The notes under the pieces were generated by a model. It saw only the letters and a program-made list of their open reading frames with translations, was not told the DNA's origin and did not search any database. From Planctomycetota bacterium (GTDB taxonomy: Bacteria > Planctomycetota > Planctomycetia > Planctomycetales > Planctomycetaceae), in NCBI GenBank assembly GCA_023417655.1, contig JAEZFD010000043.1, forward strand, positions 148,817 to 212,816: a DNA stretch of 64,000 nt, read 5' to 3'. Every line of letters starts with the position of its first letter. The stretch's first letter is position 1. Shown piece after piece: positions 1 through 7,317 of the stretch. Both the position numbers and the translations under genes were made by a program.

Positions 1-333
1 GGAATTCGCCTCACTGATTCTCCGCAGGCGGATCTCGTCCAGTTTGTCACCGGGCTGGGGCTAATACGCAGATGTGGGGAATTCTTGGAGTCAGAAGGCA
101 TGCTCGCACAGATTTCGGAGAACTTTTCCGAAGAGAAGTGGAGAGATTGGAGGAAGACACTTCAGATCTTCACATCTGAGTACGCCCCTGTCTTCTTTGG
201 GAAGCGTCAAAAAATCTCAAAGTTCTATCAGGCTTCACCAGGACTCCTCCAATTACCACTTCATGAACAGGAGATTGCCATTCTCAATCAGCTACGAAAG
301 GACGTGAAGCTCGAGCAGTATGGTTTAGACTGA
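1..333 (+). CDS. C-terminal part of an unrecognised protein (5' end outside window)
   Basis: The frame is open from the first base of the window to the TGA at 331-333, so at least 110 residues of the C-terminus are visible. A TTG at 85 could act as an internal start, but the open frame upstream suggests the gene begins before the window. The tail is mostly charged and helical, ends in KLEQYGLD, and shows no motif I recognise. A hairpin-rich repeat element starts 8 bases after the stop. No function is assigned. Confidence 0.45.
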   Translation, partial: GIRLTDSPQADLVQFVTGLGLIRRCGEFLESEGMLAQISENFSEEKWRDWRKTLQIFTSEYAPVFFGKRQKISKFYQASPGLLQLPLHEQEIAILNQLRKDVKLEQYGLD

Positions 334-341
334 CTACAGGC

Positions 342-507
342 GGCAGGGTGGCTGGGGCGGGCGGGAAGCGGTCATTCACAAGCGAGCAAGAGTCGAAGAA
401 AAACGCCTGAAGGTTTGAAAATGCGGCATGGCCCCAGCAGAGCTCAACTGGGGCCATGAACGTCGAATTTCGACGGACACCCGTTCCAGCGCCCCAGCCA
501 CCCTGTC
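342..507. repeat. Hairpin-rich element with terminal inverted repeats (MITE- or REP-like)
   Basis: A 16-base perfect inverted repeat, CAGGGTGGCTGGGGCG at 344-359 and its complement at 490-505, extends imperfectly inward through GGAAGCGG/CCGTTCC. Between the arms lies an 11-bp stem with a 10-base loop (427-437 with 448-458) and a small GTCGAA/TTCGAC palindrome near 462-474. Nothing in it codes convincingly. The layout fits a non-autonomous mobile element, a REP/BIME-type repeat or a structured RNA. I see no clear target-site duplication and no second copy in this window. Confidence 0.5.
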
Positions 508-547
508 TAGCTAAATACACCATTTTTTCGGATTTACTAGGTGGTGC

Positions 548-742
548 ATGAAACTCTATGAAAAAGTTCGCCTTCTTTCAGATCGCTATCAAAACGAAGG
601 AGCAAAAAAAGACGACACGGGATACGTCATAGAGATTTATGATGATGGAAACTGTGAAGTGGAATTTGCCGACCACAATGGTGTGACATTCGCACAAATT
701 GTGGTTAATCCTGATGAAATTGAATCTGAGCAACAATCCTAA
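548..742 (+). CDS. DUF4926 domain protein
   Basis: This 64-residue protein matches the DUF4926 family over its whole length: an N-terminal KLYEKVRLLSD, a central GYVIEIYDDGNCEVEF and a hydrophobic segment ending near VVNPDEIE. It looks like a small beta-barrel, SH3-like fold. The family has no proven biochemical role; from memory, members are often found in accessory regions beside small toxin-like genes, but no partner is visible here. The gene is clearly more AT-rich than the rest of the window and sits between a repeat element and a broken LRR gene, which suggests recent acquisition. No strong ribosome binding site is seen before the ATG. Confidence 0.75.
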   Translation: MKLYEKVRLLSDRYQNEGAKKDDTGYVIEIYDDGNCEVEFADHNGVTFAQIVVNPDEIESEQQS

Positions 743-891
743 CACTGTAAACTGTCCAGTCGGTTTCGTAGTTTCCTTCGGTGTGTCCAGACGTACCTTA
801 GGCTTCTGGGAGTGGTCGACCCACTTCCTCTGAGGATCACCGGATCCGCCAGCCGCGGACATTGCTCACGCGACATTAAGCCATAAATATT

Positions 892-1725
892 ATGTCCACG
901 GGAGTGCTCCTACATATGAGGTTTCGCGGCCTAGGATGGACGACGAACAGAGTTCTGGAAAAGCTAAAAGGCCGAAGAATCAGCTCGTTAGAGTTGTTCG
1001 GCACCTCGGCGGATGATGATCTTCTTATCGAGCTCTCAAGGCAGGGGCGGCTTACAAGTCTGGATATTTCGAGCGACCAGATTACTGATCGCGGAGTCAG
1101 GGCAATTGTCAGCAGCTGCAATCTGCGCAGTCTGATTTTTTCGGCATGTTCCATTCGTGACAGATGATTCGTTGCGGGCGTCTCTGCCTGTCAAACGCTT
1201 CGAGAGCTGTATCTTGATGGAACAAGTGTGACAGACGACGGAATTCCAGCAATTGCATCGCTTCCTGAATTGTCGTCTTTAGATGTCAGCCGAACAAAGG
1301 TGACAGACAGAGGCATCTCCAAAATCGCCAGTAAACAGATCAATCTCATCTCCTTCAACGAATCTGCGATTACTGGCGTTGGATTTTCGACATGGTCGAT
1401 AAGTGACAAGATGTCGTTCTACACCAGAAAGTCGTTATTAAATGATGACGGGTTTGGTGTTGTATGCAGAATGTTCTCCAAAATGTGGAACGTTGTTATT
1501 GAAAATACCCGGGTGACCGACGTCGGGTTGCAAGCTCTTGCAGGCCAGTCACCGACACTGATTCGGATGAAGGGCTCTAAGATTACAAGAGAGGGAGTGA
1601 TCTGGGCCATTGAGAATACGAACGTGCAAAGCGTTGAAGTCGACCCCGGTCAATTTTCAGAACAGGAAGCTGAGGTTTACCGAGATTATCAAGGGAGATA
1701 CCTCCGTATCAGTGTCTATCAGTGA
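892..1725 (+). pseudogene. Leucine-rich-repeat protein gene disrupted by two compensating indels
   Basis: Two open stretches in the same frame (892-1167 and 1228-1725) are separated by a TGA at 1165-1167. They encode about 24-residue LRRs of the type LxxLxLxxTxVTDxGIxxI; examples are LTSLDISSDQITDRGV, then LRELYLDGTSVTDDGI and LSSLDVSRTKVTDRGI. Across the stop the repeat is lost in this frame, but the next frame reads VTDDSLRA between about 1157 and 1180, after which the original frame resumes. That is what a net insertion near 1153-1157 and a one-base deletion near 1180 would give. LRRs of this kind are common in planctomycetes. No signal peptide is seen at the ATG of 892 (ATG 916 is an alternative). 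Probably a pseudogene, unless the assembly is wrong. Confidence 0.7.
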
Positions 1726-2106
1726 TCGACGTCTACTGCTGGCGCGATGCGAACATGGCACTCGCCATTAGTTTTACGCATCCTGTCTATCTTTGGCTGC
1801 CTGAGACCTACAACGACGACATCCATACACTCGTGTCTGGTTGCCCTGCTTATTGGAATCCGCTCAACTTCCGGAAAATCGCTGGCAGTTTCTAATAGAA
1901 TTTTAAAGTGTTTTCCGAGGTTTCGAACCTTTTCCGGCAGTCCTACGCCCGGGAGTTTTGGGCGGCGATCGACGTAGCTGTTGGGTGATGTTGGATCAGA
2001 TGCGGGCTTCCGCGCTATTCCTCATTCGCAAGAATGGCTGCGAGGACTCGAGAACGAGACGCAGTTGACTTCCCTGTCAGTCCATTTAGAATGGCGGCCT
2101 GATTCG
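1726..2106. other. Intergenic stretch before the riboswitch
   Basis: About 380 bases between the broken LRR gene and the cobalamin aptamer. The only plus-strand open frame (1747-1977) has no recognisable product and no ribosome binding site. The promoter for the riboswitch transcript should lie here, but I cannot point to convincing -35/-10 boxes. Confidence 0.4.
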
Positions 2107-2273
2107 CAAGGTGCTGGCAAGATGTCATTTGCCAGAGAATAGGGAAGACGGTGTAAATCCGTCGCGGTGCCGCCGCTGTAACCGGGGACAAAAGCCGCAA
2201 CGCCACTCTGATCAGCAGGGGAAGGCGCGGTGAGTCGGTTGATCCGGAAGTCAGAAGACCTGCCTTGTTGTAA
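2105..2273 (+). ncRNA. Cobalamin (B12) riboswitch aptamer
   Basis: The segment carries the conserved landmarks of the cobalamin aptamer in order: GCCAGAGAATAGGGAAGACG near 2131-2150, the core GGTGTAAATCCGTCGCGGTG followed by CCGCCGCTGTAACCGG (about 2150-2175), CGCCACTC, GGGGAAGGCGCGGTGAG (about 2218-2234) and the near-invariant B12 box with AGTCAGAAGACCTGCC at 2249-2264. Riboswitches of this class bind adenosyl- or methylcobalamin derivatives and usually reduce expression of transport or B12-related genes. The first solid gene downstream on this strand is the DUF1559 gene at 2657, followed by a lipoprotein, so this pair is the likely regulon. No clear intrinsic terminator follows the aptamer. 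Confidence 0.92.
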
Positions 2274-2656
2274 GAGTTCGTCGCATGAATCGCTGGCAAA
2301 CGCCTTTCCTGGCGTGCGATTTCCATGCGATGACCAGACAACGGTCTATTGTCATGAATATTCGATTGCTTCCTCATGGGGCTGATTTGCTATTGCCCCG
2401 AATTTTGACGCGTTTCGTCCACATCGGCACCGATGGTGACCTGATTCTGGCGTTGATCACGCCCTGATTCGGCTCGTGTTTCAGCGCCAATCCGTCTTGA
2501 GTTCAGCCTGACGCTGCTACGGGTCTGTACGTACGACGGGCTGCGATGCGCTCGCGGAATTCAATCTCTCAATTTCTCGCCATGGGGACGAAAAGCGGAG
2601 GCACTGCGCCCCTGCTCTGCCTCAGCGAGTGGAACTATTCAAGTTGAAGGTTTGAA
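2274..2656 (+). other. Long leader between riboswitch and DUF1559 gene
   Basis: This 383-base stretch separates the aptamer from the first solid gene. It holds a small hairpin (ACGCC/GGCGT near 2308-2324, no U-tract) and a 60-codon open frame at 2285-2467 starting 12 bases after the aptamer. That peptide is unrecognised and lacks a good ribosome binding site. It might be a leader peptide or chance. The expression platform of the riboswitch must lie in this segment if the switch controls the gene at 2657. Confidence 0.4.
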
Positions 2657-3547
2657 ATGCTATTGATAAATGATACCAAGTGTCAATTAGGCCCTTGTCG
2701 GTTGCCTCGCAGGCGTGGATTTACGCTGATTGAGCTGCTGGTCGTCATCGCGATCATTGCTATCCTCGTTTCACTGCTTCTTCCGGCCGTGCAACAGGCT
2801 CGGGCCGCAGCCCGGGCGACTTCATGTCGCAATCACCTTAAGCAGTTAACGCTCGCATTGATCAACTATCACGACGTTCATCAGCGATTTATTCCTTACA
2901 GCAGTCAGCCCGAATCGCCTTATATTGCCCAGTATTGGGTGGGGGCCGTTTCTGAATTGCCCAATGGAGATCGCGTTCTCCATCAGCACCTCGGCGTCCT
3001 GAACGACTATCTCGGAAAGAACACAGAGGTCCTGCGTTGCGTGGAATTTACAGGCTTCAAGCCAAAGTTCGACAAGCCAGGATATGGGTACGGTTACAAC
3101 GGGCATTACCTGGGACGCGGAACCGAGTCCTGGCGGGACGGCCCCTTCACGGCTCAGATGCGGGATTTCGAATCCACGACGCGGACTGTTGCCTTCGGGG
3201 ATGCCGCGCAAGTGGAGTTCTTTGATCCCGACAATGTCACAGAATCTCTCCACCTTGAGCCCCCGTCAGAACGCTATCCCAGTGTTCATTTCCGGCACCC
3301 AGGCGGCGTCGCGAATATCTCGTTTCTGGATGGTCATGTGCAAACCGTGCGGAAGTATCTCAACCCATTGCCGGACTGGATGGATGCAGACTATGTCGCC
3401 AAACGCAATGCGGCCGGCGTCCATGATGTTGGTGACCTGGGCGACATGGTGAATCACAGCTATCCCTACAGTACCCCGGCCGCAAAAGCCGCGAAGGAGA
3501 AAGCCAATCAGTGGTTCACCGGGCGAGCTCAGGATCAGGAGCCATAA
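2657..3547 (+). CDS. DUF1559 pseudopilin-like protein under a B12 riboswitch
   Basis: This 296-residue protein starts with a basic leader and a type IV prepilin-like segment, [20 protein letters not shown] (about residues 22-41), where prepilin peptidase would cut before the F, followed by [13 protein letters not shown]. After that comes the DUF1559 body, including the [15 protein letters not shown] region and the C-terminal FLDGHV signature of the H-X9-DG motif. DUF1559 proteins are greatly expanded in planctomycetes and thought to be envelope or fibre proteins; their exact role is unknown. A GAAGG ribosome site precedes the ATG. The lipoprotein gene follows after 3 bases and the riboswitch lies upstream, so the unit is probably B12-responsive. 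Confidence 0.88.
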   Translation: MLLINDTKCQLGPCRLPRRRGFTLIELLVVIAIIAILVSLLLPAVQQARAAARATSCRNHLKQLTLALINYHDVHQRFIPYSSQPESPYIAQYWVGAVSELPNGDRVLHQHLGVLNDYLGKNTEVLRCVEFTGFKPKFDKPGYGYGYNGHYLGRGTESWRDGPFTAQMRDFESTTRTVAFGDAAQVEFFDPDNVTESLHLEPPSERYPSVHFRHPGGVANISFLDGHVQTVRKYLNPLPDWMDADYVAKRNAAGVHDVGDLGDMVNHSYPYSTPAAKAAKEKANQWFTGRAQDQEP

Positions 3548-3550
3548 ATC

Positions 3551-3850
3551 ATGAAATCGATTTCAACACTGATTCTGCTGATTTCGCTTGTGGGGTGTAG
3601 TCGCAGCGCTCCGGCGCCTGTTCCGACTGGTGAGACGCCGCCCCCCGAAATGCGGCGTTACCTTCAGGCACTGCATGGCGACAATGTGAAATTGCAGCTC
3701 AAAGCCATGGACGAGATTCAGCGGTTCCCTGCCATTGTCAAAGCGCAGAGGGATCGGCTGGAACTCTTAAACACTTCGGGCTCGACTCCGCAGGTGAAAC
3801 AGAAGGCCGGGGAGTTGCTCAAACTGATCCCGGCTGACGAGGGACGTTAA
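3551..3850 (+). CDS. Small lipoprotein downstream of DUF1559
   Basis: The 99-residue product has a lipoprotein signal: a short basic start MKS, a hydrophobic stretch and the lipobox SLVGC, so the mature protein would begin at the cysteine near residue 16. The rest is a proline-rich linker followed by a helical domain (PPEMRRYLQALHGDNVKLQLKAM and onward) that resembles a single HEAT-like helical pair. It starts 3 bases after the DUF1559 stop, so the two are surely co-transcribed. A similar arrangement (DUF1559 then a small lipoprotein) occurs at 54.6-55.9 kb. Function is unknown; a role as an outer-membrane partner of the pseudopilin is my inference. Confidence 0.75.
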   Translation: MKSISTLILLISLVGCSRSAPAPVPTGETPPPEMRRYLQALHGDNVKLQLKAMDEIQRFPAIVKAQRDRLELLNTSGSTPQVKQKAGELLKLIPADEGR

Positions 3851-3878
3851 GCACGGAAGCGACGGCCTTGATGAAGCG

Positions 3879-3916
3879 AACTCACCCGTTCTCGCAGTGC
3901 GGCGAACGGGTGAGTT
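3879..3916. terminator. Terminator hairpin between convergent genes
   Basis: A 13-bp perfect stem (AACTCACCCGTTC with its complement) and a 12-base loop lie between the lipoprotein gene (+) and the DUF1559 gene (-). There is no strong U-tract on either side. It could serve both directions. Confidence 0.7.
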
Positions 3917-3938
3917 AAGCGCATGCCGAAGTTTTCAG

Positions 3939-4703
3939 TCAGAAGTTGGAGAGGATCTCTCCCCCATCGATGGTCAGCCAGGCTCTACGATACTCCGTCG
4001 GGATCAGGTCCATTCCCAATGTTCTGACGGCACCATCGACCATTAAGACCATCACTGCCTGCGGATGCGGTGTCTTGGATTCTCTGGTCAGGGAGAGGAA
4101 ATCACCTTCCCCTGCATCGCGCGGGTCCATCCAGTGGACTCCTGCTCCATTCAGCGTCTCCATCACAATAATTGTGCTCGCCTTTTCATCTTTGAAGTCA
4201 CTTAGCTGGCGGGGACCCTTCGTTGAGAACGCAAAGTCGTCTCCAACAATAGCGACATAGTTCGTCAGCAGCGGGTCTGCACCGTTTGATGGGCAGTGAA
4301 AGAAAGGCAGCGCGACCTTTCGAACTTCGGCGTGGGCAGGATCGTCCCAGGGTTTTGTCAGATCGATCTGCTCGTAAAGAGCCTGCTGTTCGAGGAATGG
4401 AAGAAGGAGCACCCGCCAGCTGTGCAATGGCCGACCTGTTGCATCTGTGGTAAATGCGGGCGGGAAGCTCTCGTACTTCTCATGGTAGAGGTGTAAAGCG
4501 AGCCCGATCTGTTTCAAATTGTTTTTGCAGGCAATTCGATTCGTAGTGGGACGCGCGGAACGGACACTCGGGAGCAGCAGTGCGACAGAGACACCGATAA
4601 TCAAAAGCACAACAATCGCTTCGGCCAGGCTCGGAAATCGCCGCGACCGCTTCTGCGACGCTGGTTCGTTCAGCTCTGGAATCTCCTCGTTGGGATCACT
4701 CAT
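3939..4703 (-). CDS. DUF1559 protein lacking the prepilin cleavage motif
   Basis: The 254-residue protein has the DUF1559 body (CKNNLKQIGLALHLYHEKY, then FHCPSNGADP and a C-terminal MVDGAVRTLG matching the H-X9-DG region). Its single N-terminal membrane segment reads LAEAIVVLLIIGVSVALLLP after a long acidic/basic cytoplasmic tail, and lacks the usual GFTLIE processing site. It therefore probably stays as a signal-anchored inner-membrane protein instead of being processed like a pilin. It lies 26 bases downstream of hemW on the same strand and may be co-transcribed with it. Function unknown. Confidence 0.82.
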   Translation of the reverse strand: MSDPNEEIPELNEPASQKRSRRFPSLAEAIVVLLIIGVSVALLLPSVRSARPTTNRIACKNNLKQIGLALHLYHEKYESFPPAFTTDATGRPLHSWRVLLLPFLEQQALYEQIDLTKPWDDPAHAEVRKVALPFFHCPSNGADPLLTNYVAIVGDDFAFSTKGPRQLSDFKDEKASTIIVMETLNGAGVHWMDPRDAGEGDFLSLTRESKTPHPQAVMVLMVDGAVRTLGMDLIPTEYRRAWLTIDGGEILSNF

Positions 4704-4729
4704 CGCTGTGTCTCCAGGGGCTGACGGTT

Positions 4730-5908
4730 CTAGAAGAATTCGGACATTACCGTGTCGGCGACGAAGCGGCCGTCACGCGTGAGTCGAAGGTAGCCATCGA
4801 ATTGTTCGAGCCAGCCCTGCGTCAGACAGCTGTCATAGGCCTCGGGAGCGAGATTCCGGATGGAGGTTCCGAATCGCTGTTCAAACGTTGCCTCATGAAT
4901 TCCGCTGACCTGCCTGAGTCCCACCATTACGGCTTCGCGAGCGCGGAGATCAGAATCGAGCTCATCGACTTCGGTGACCGGTGATTCCCCTGCCTGCAGC
5001 TTCTGGATCCAGCCGGTCACACTTCGGGCGTTACAACGACGGGTGCTTCCCACAAACTCTGCTGCACCGGGACCGATTCCATAAAATGGCTCCGCCCGCC
5101 AGTAAACTTGATTATGACGGCACTCGAAACCGGGCTTCGCAAAGTTTGAGAGTTCATACTGCCTGAATCCGTGGTCAGGCAGGAACTGCATCACAAAGTC
5201 ATACATCTCGCGTTCCGTCTCTTCCGCAACCGGTTGGATCTGGCCGCGCTGCAGGCGTGTCCAGAAGGCCGTTCCCTTCTCGAATGTCAGTCCATATGTC
5301 GAGATGTGCTGGGGATCGAGAGCGACCGCGGAGACGAGAGTTGATTGCCATTCGTCCAGCGTTTGTCCTGGCACACCGAAGATCAAATCGAGCGAAATGT
5401 TCTCGAGCCCGTGAGCCTGCAAAGAGCTGACCACTTGCTCAATCTCAGTTGCCGAGTGTGTCCGTTCGAGTGTCTGGAGGTGTTGGGTATTCAGAGACTG
5501 GACGCCGAGGCTGACACGATTGATTCCTCCGGCACGCATGACTTTCATGCGGTCCTCGGTCAGGCCATCAGGATTACATTCGATGGAAAACTCTGCCCCC
5601 GGATTAAGCGGAAACCATCGTTGCAACAATTCAAAAAGCGATTGCAGATCCCGAGCAGGGAGATAACTCGGTGTCCCGCCTCCCAGGAAGAGAGTGTCGA
5701 CGGGTTGCGGCTCGGCGAACTTCTGACGCAGTTCAATTTCCAGGCACTGCAGGTAGGTGGCGATCAGGTCGTCACGTCCAGCGATGACGGTGAAATCACA
5801 GTATCCACAGCGATGAATGCAGAACGGGACATGCACGTACGCGCTGCGAACGCGGTCGGCTGCAGCGCTGAATGAATTCACGGAAGGTGTTGTCGCAGGG
5901 GGGCTCAT
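4730..5908 (-). CDS. hemW: HemW, radical SAM heme chaperone (HemN-like)
   Basis: The 392-residue protein opens with YVHVPFCIHRCGYCDF: the three cysteines C30, C34 and C37 (CxxxCxxC) would hold the 4Fe-4S cluster of a radical SAM enzyme. FLGGGTPSYLP, SIECNPDGL and GVQSLNTQHLQTLERTH are typical of the HemN/HemW family, followed by the HemN C-terminal domain. The length (about 390) fits HemW and not HemN (about 450), so a heme-trafficking chaperone is more likely than true oxygen-independent coproporphyrinogen oxidase. Cytoplasmic or membrane-associated. A DUF1559 gene follows after 26 bases. Confidence 0.88.
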   Translation of the reverse strand: MSPPATTPSVNSFSAAADRVRSAYVHVPFCIHRCGYCDFTVIAGRDDLIATYLQCLEIELRQKFAEPQPVDTLFLGGGTPSYLPARDLQSLFELLQRWFPLNPGAEFSIECNPDGLTEDRMKVMRAGGINRVSLGVQSLNTQHLQTLERTHSATEIEQVVSSLQAHGLENISLDLIFGVPGQTLDEWQSTLVSAVALDPQHISTYGLTFEKGTAFWTRLQRGQIQPVAEETEREMYDFVMQFLPDHGFRQYELSNFAKPGFECRHNQVYWRAEPFYGIGPGAAEFVGSTRRCNARSVTGWIQKLQAGESPVTEVDELDSDLRAREAVMVGLRQVSGIHEATFEQRFGTSIRNLAPEAYDSCLTQGWLEQFDGYLRLTRDGRFVADTVMSEFF

Positions 5909-6013
5909 CCAATCATCATAGAGGAAGTGCCCTCCTGATCAGAGGAGGAATTCCCTCTGTCTCACCTGTTTTCGCCGCGGATCGACCGGGGAATTGTCGT
6001 TCCATCGGGGGCG

Positions 6014-6688
6014 TCACTCCTGTGGAGGCAGTTTGAGGAACGGACGCATCTGGTCGAGCTTTTTCGGACCAATCCCCCTGACTCGCTGGACGTCCTCAAT
6101 CGTTTGGAAATTCCCGTTCGCTTCCCGATCGGCAACGATGGTTCGAGCGGTTGTCTCACCGATTCCCGGGAGTTGCATCCATTCGACCCAACTTGCGGAA
6201 TTGATGTCGATCTGCAGAGGTCGGGCGGATGCCACCTGAAACACCGGTTCCGTTTTCAAACCGAGGCGAACGAGTTGGACGGCTGTCAGGCTCAGGATGA
6301 TCGAACATGCGATCATCAGAAACCGCCGGTCGCCTTCGCTCATCCCCCAGACCGCTGTTGGCTCATCCAGCGGAGTGGTTCGATCCTGTAAGTCAGGCGC
6401 GAATGGTTCCGGGGACTCCGACTTAGACGCAGACTCTGTCTGATCTGGCGGCGTCGTCTTACCCGGGAACTCACGGCCGTCAGATTCGATTCCCCGTTCT
6501 GTCGCTTCTTCAGTCGTCTGATCTTTTTCGGTGATCGTGGCGGCGTGACTGCCAGCCTGCTCCTCAGTCATGGGATCGGCCCTTCCGCGTTCGACTGAAT
6601 CAAGAATCTCATGGAAGAAGACGAGTTCGGGCTCAGATCGTAATGCGGGGGCCAGATCTTCGGAAAGCGTGAGTGAGTCTCGCTTCAT
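6014..6688 (-). CDS. ComEA-like helix-hairpin-helix protein with a membrane segment
   Basis: From the ATG at 6688 the protein has 224 residues: a long acidic, low-complexity N-terminal half, a membrane segment around MIACSIILSLTAVQLVRLGL, then a C-terminal ComEA-type domain beginning DINSASWVEWMQLPGIGETT with a second hairpin VRGIGPKKLDQM. ComEA-type HhH modules bind DNA without sequence preference and act in DNA uptake in competent bacteria. Here the topology (cytoplasmic acidic tail, external HhH) fits a DNA-binding envelope protein, which is inference. The chosen start lies only 2 bases after the U-tract of a terminator, so the true start may lie further inside. Confidence 0.72.
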   Translation of the reverse strand: MKRDSLTLSEDLAPALRSEPELVFFHEILDSVERGRADPMTEEQAGSHAATITEKDQTTEEATERGIESDGREFPGKTTPPDQTESASKSESPEPFAPDLQDRTTPLDEPTAVWGMSEGDRRFLMIACSIILSLTAVQLVRLGLKTEPVFQVASARPLQIDINSASWVEWMQLPGIGETTARTIVADREANGNFQTIEDVQRVRGIGPKKLDQMRPFLKLPPQE

Positions 6689-6690
6689 GC

Positions 6691-6729
6691 AAAAAAGCCT
6701 TTCACAATCCGGGATCGTGAAAGGCTTTT
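6691..6729 (-). terminator. Intrinsic terminator of the Flp-like pilin gene
   Basis: Read on the minus strand, AAAAGCCTTTCAC pairs with its complement across an 11-base loop and is followed by six U residues, a textbook terminator 37 bases after the stop of the gene at 6766. It touches the start of the ComEA-like gene. Confidence 0.9.
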
Positions 6730-6765
6730 GAAATTCCAATTCAGGCCAATCGGTCGCGATGGCGA

Positions 6766-7317
6766 TCACGGAGTCGAAGCTGGACCCGGTGCAGCGAGTG
6801 GAGCACAGGCCGGTGCAGATTGAGTCGGGACCGGTGCGCAAGCACTTGGTGTGGTGACTGTGCTGCAGGCCGCGCAACTTGAGCAGGTGGTGGTCGTCGT
6901 CGTTGCTGGAGCAGTGTATCCGGTGGTGGTGCCCCCACTGTACCCGCCGACGGCGTAGCCGCCTCCACCATACCCCCCGATATAACCGCCGCCCCAGCCT
7001 CCTTCAGCAATCGCACCGTCGCAGGAGATCGCACAGCCCCAGCCGTCGCAGGCGTCCTGAAAATCCCAGAATGCGGAACCGACGGTTCGTGACTTCAACC
7101 AGCCACCCCATTTTCGGGCGGCGAATCCTGAGTAGTAGTAACTTTGATTCAGGGCACCGATAGCGTGAGCGACGTCATTGAGTTCGGACGTCACGGCATT
7201 CTGCACCTGACTGAGGCCGACAATCATTCCGAGCACGCAAAGAGTCGCAATCAGAACCAGTTCGGCAGAGATGATGAACCCGGTGTCATCGTTCAGGAAC
7301 GCTGTGATGAGAGACAT
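6766..7317 (-). CDS. Flp/Tad-type pilin-like protein with Gly-rich tail
   Basis: The 183-residue product begins MSLITAFLNDDTGFIISAEL and continues in a hydrophobic helix, resembling Flp prepilins in which a short leader ends in Gly, a Glu lies a few residues on, and a transmembrane helix follows. Beyond the helix lies an unusual extension: a WG-rich part, a Gly/Tyr-rich stretch (GGYGGGGYAVGG) and a Thr/Cys/Pro/Ala-rich tail with several cysteines. Planctomycete relatives with this N-terminus are common and often misnamed. I see no Tad assembly genes nearby, so the assembly machinery must be elsewhere. It ends in a strong terminator. Confidence 0.65.
   Translation of the reverse strand: MSLITAFLNDDTGFIISAELVLIATLCVLGMIVGLSQVQNAVTSELNDVAHAIGALNQSYYYSGFAARKWGGWLKSRTVGSAFWDFQDACDGWGCAISCDGAIAEGGWGGGYIGGYGGGGYAVGGYSGGTTTGYTAPATTTTTTCSSCAACSTVTTPSACAPVPTQSAPACAPLAAPGPASTP

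Noticed and set aside
743..891. Possible coding remnant on the minus strand between DUF4926 and the LRR gene
   Set aside because: The product (rich in Lys, Pro and Thr) has no family I can name and lacks a start signal.
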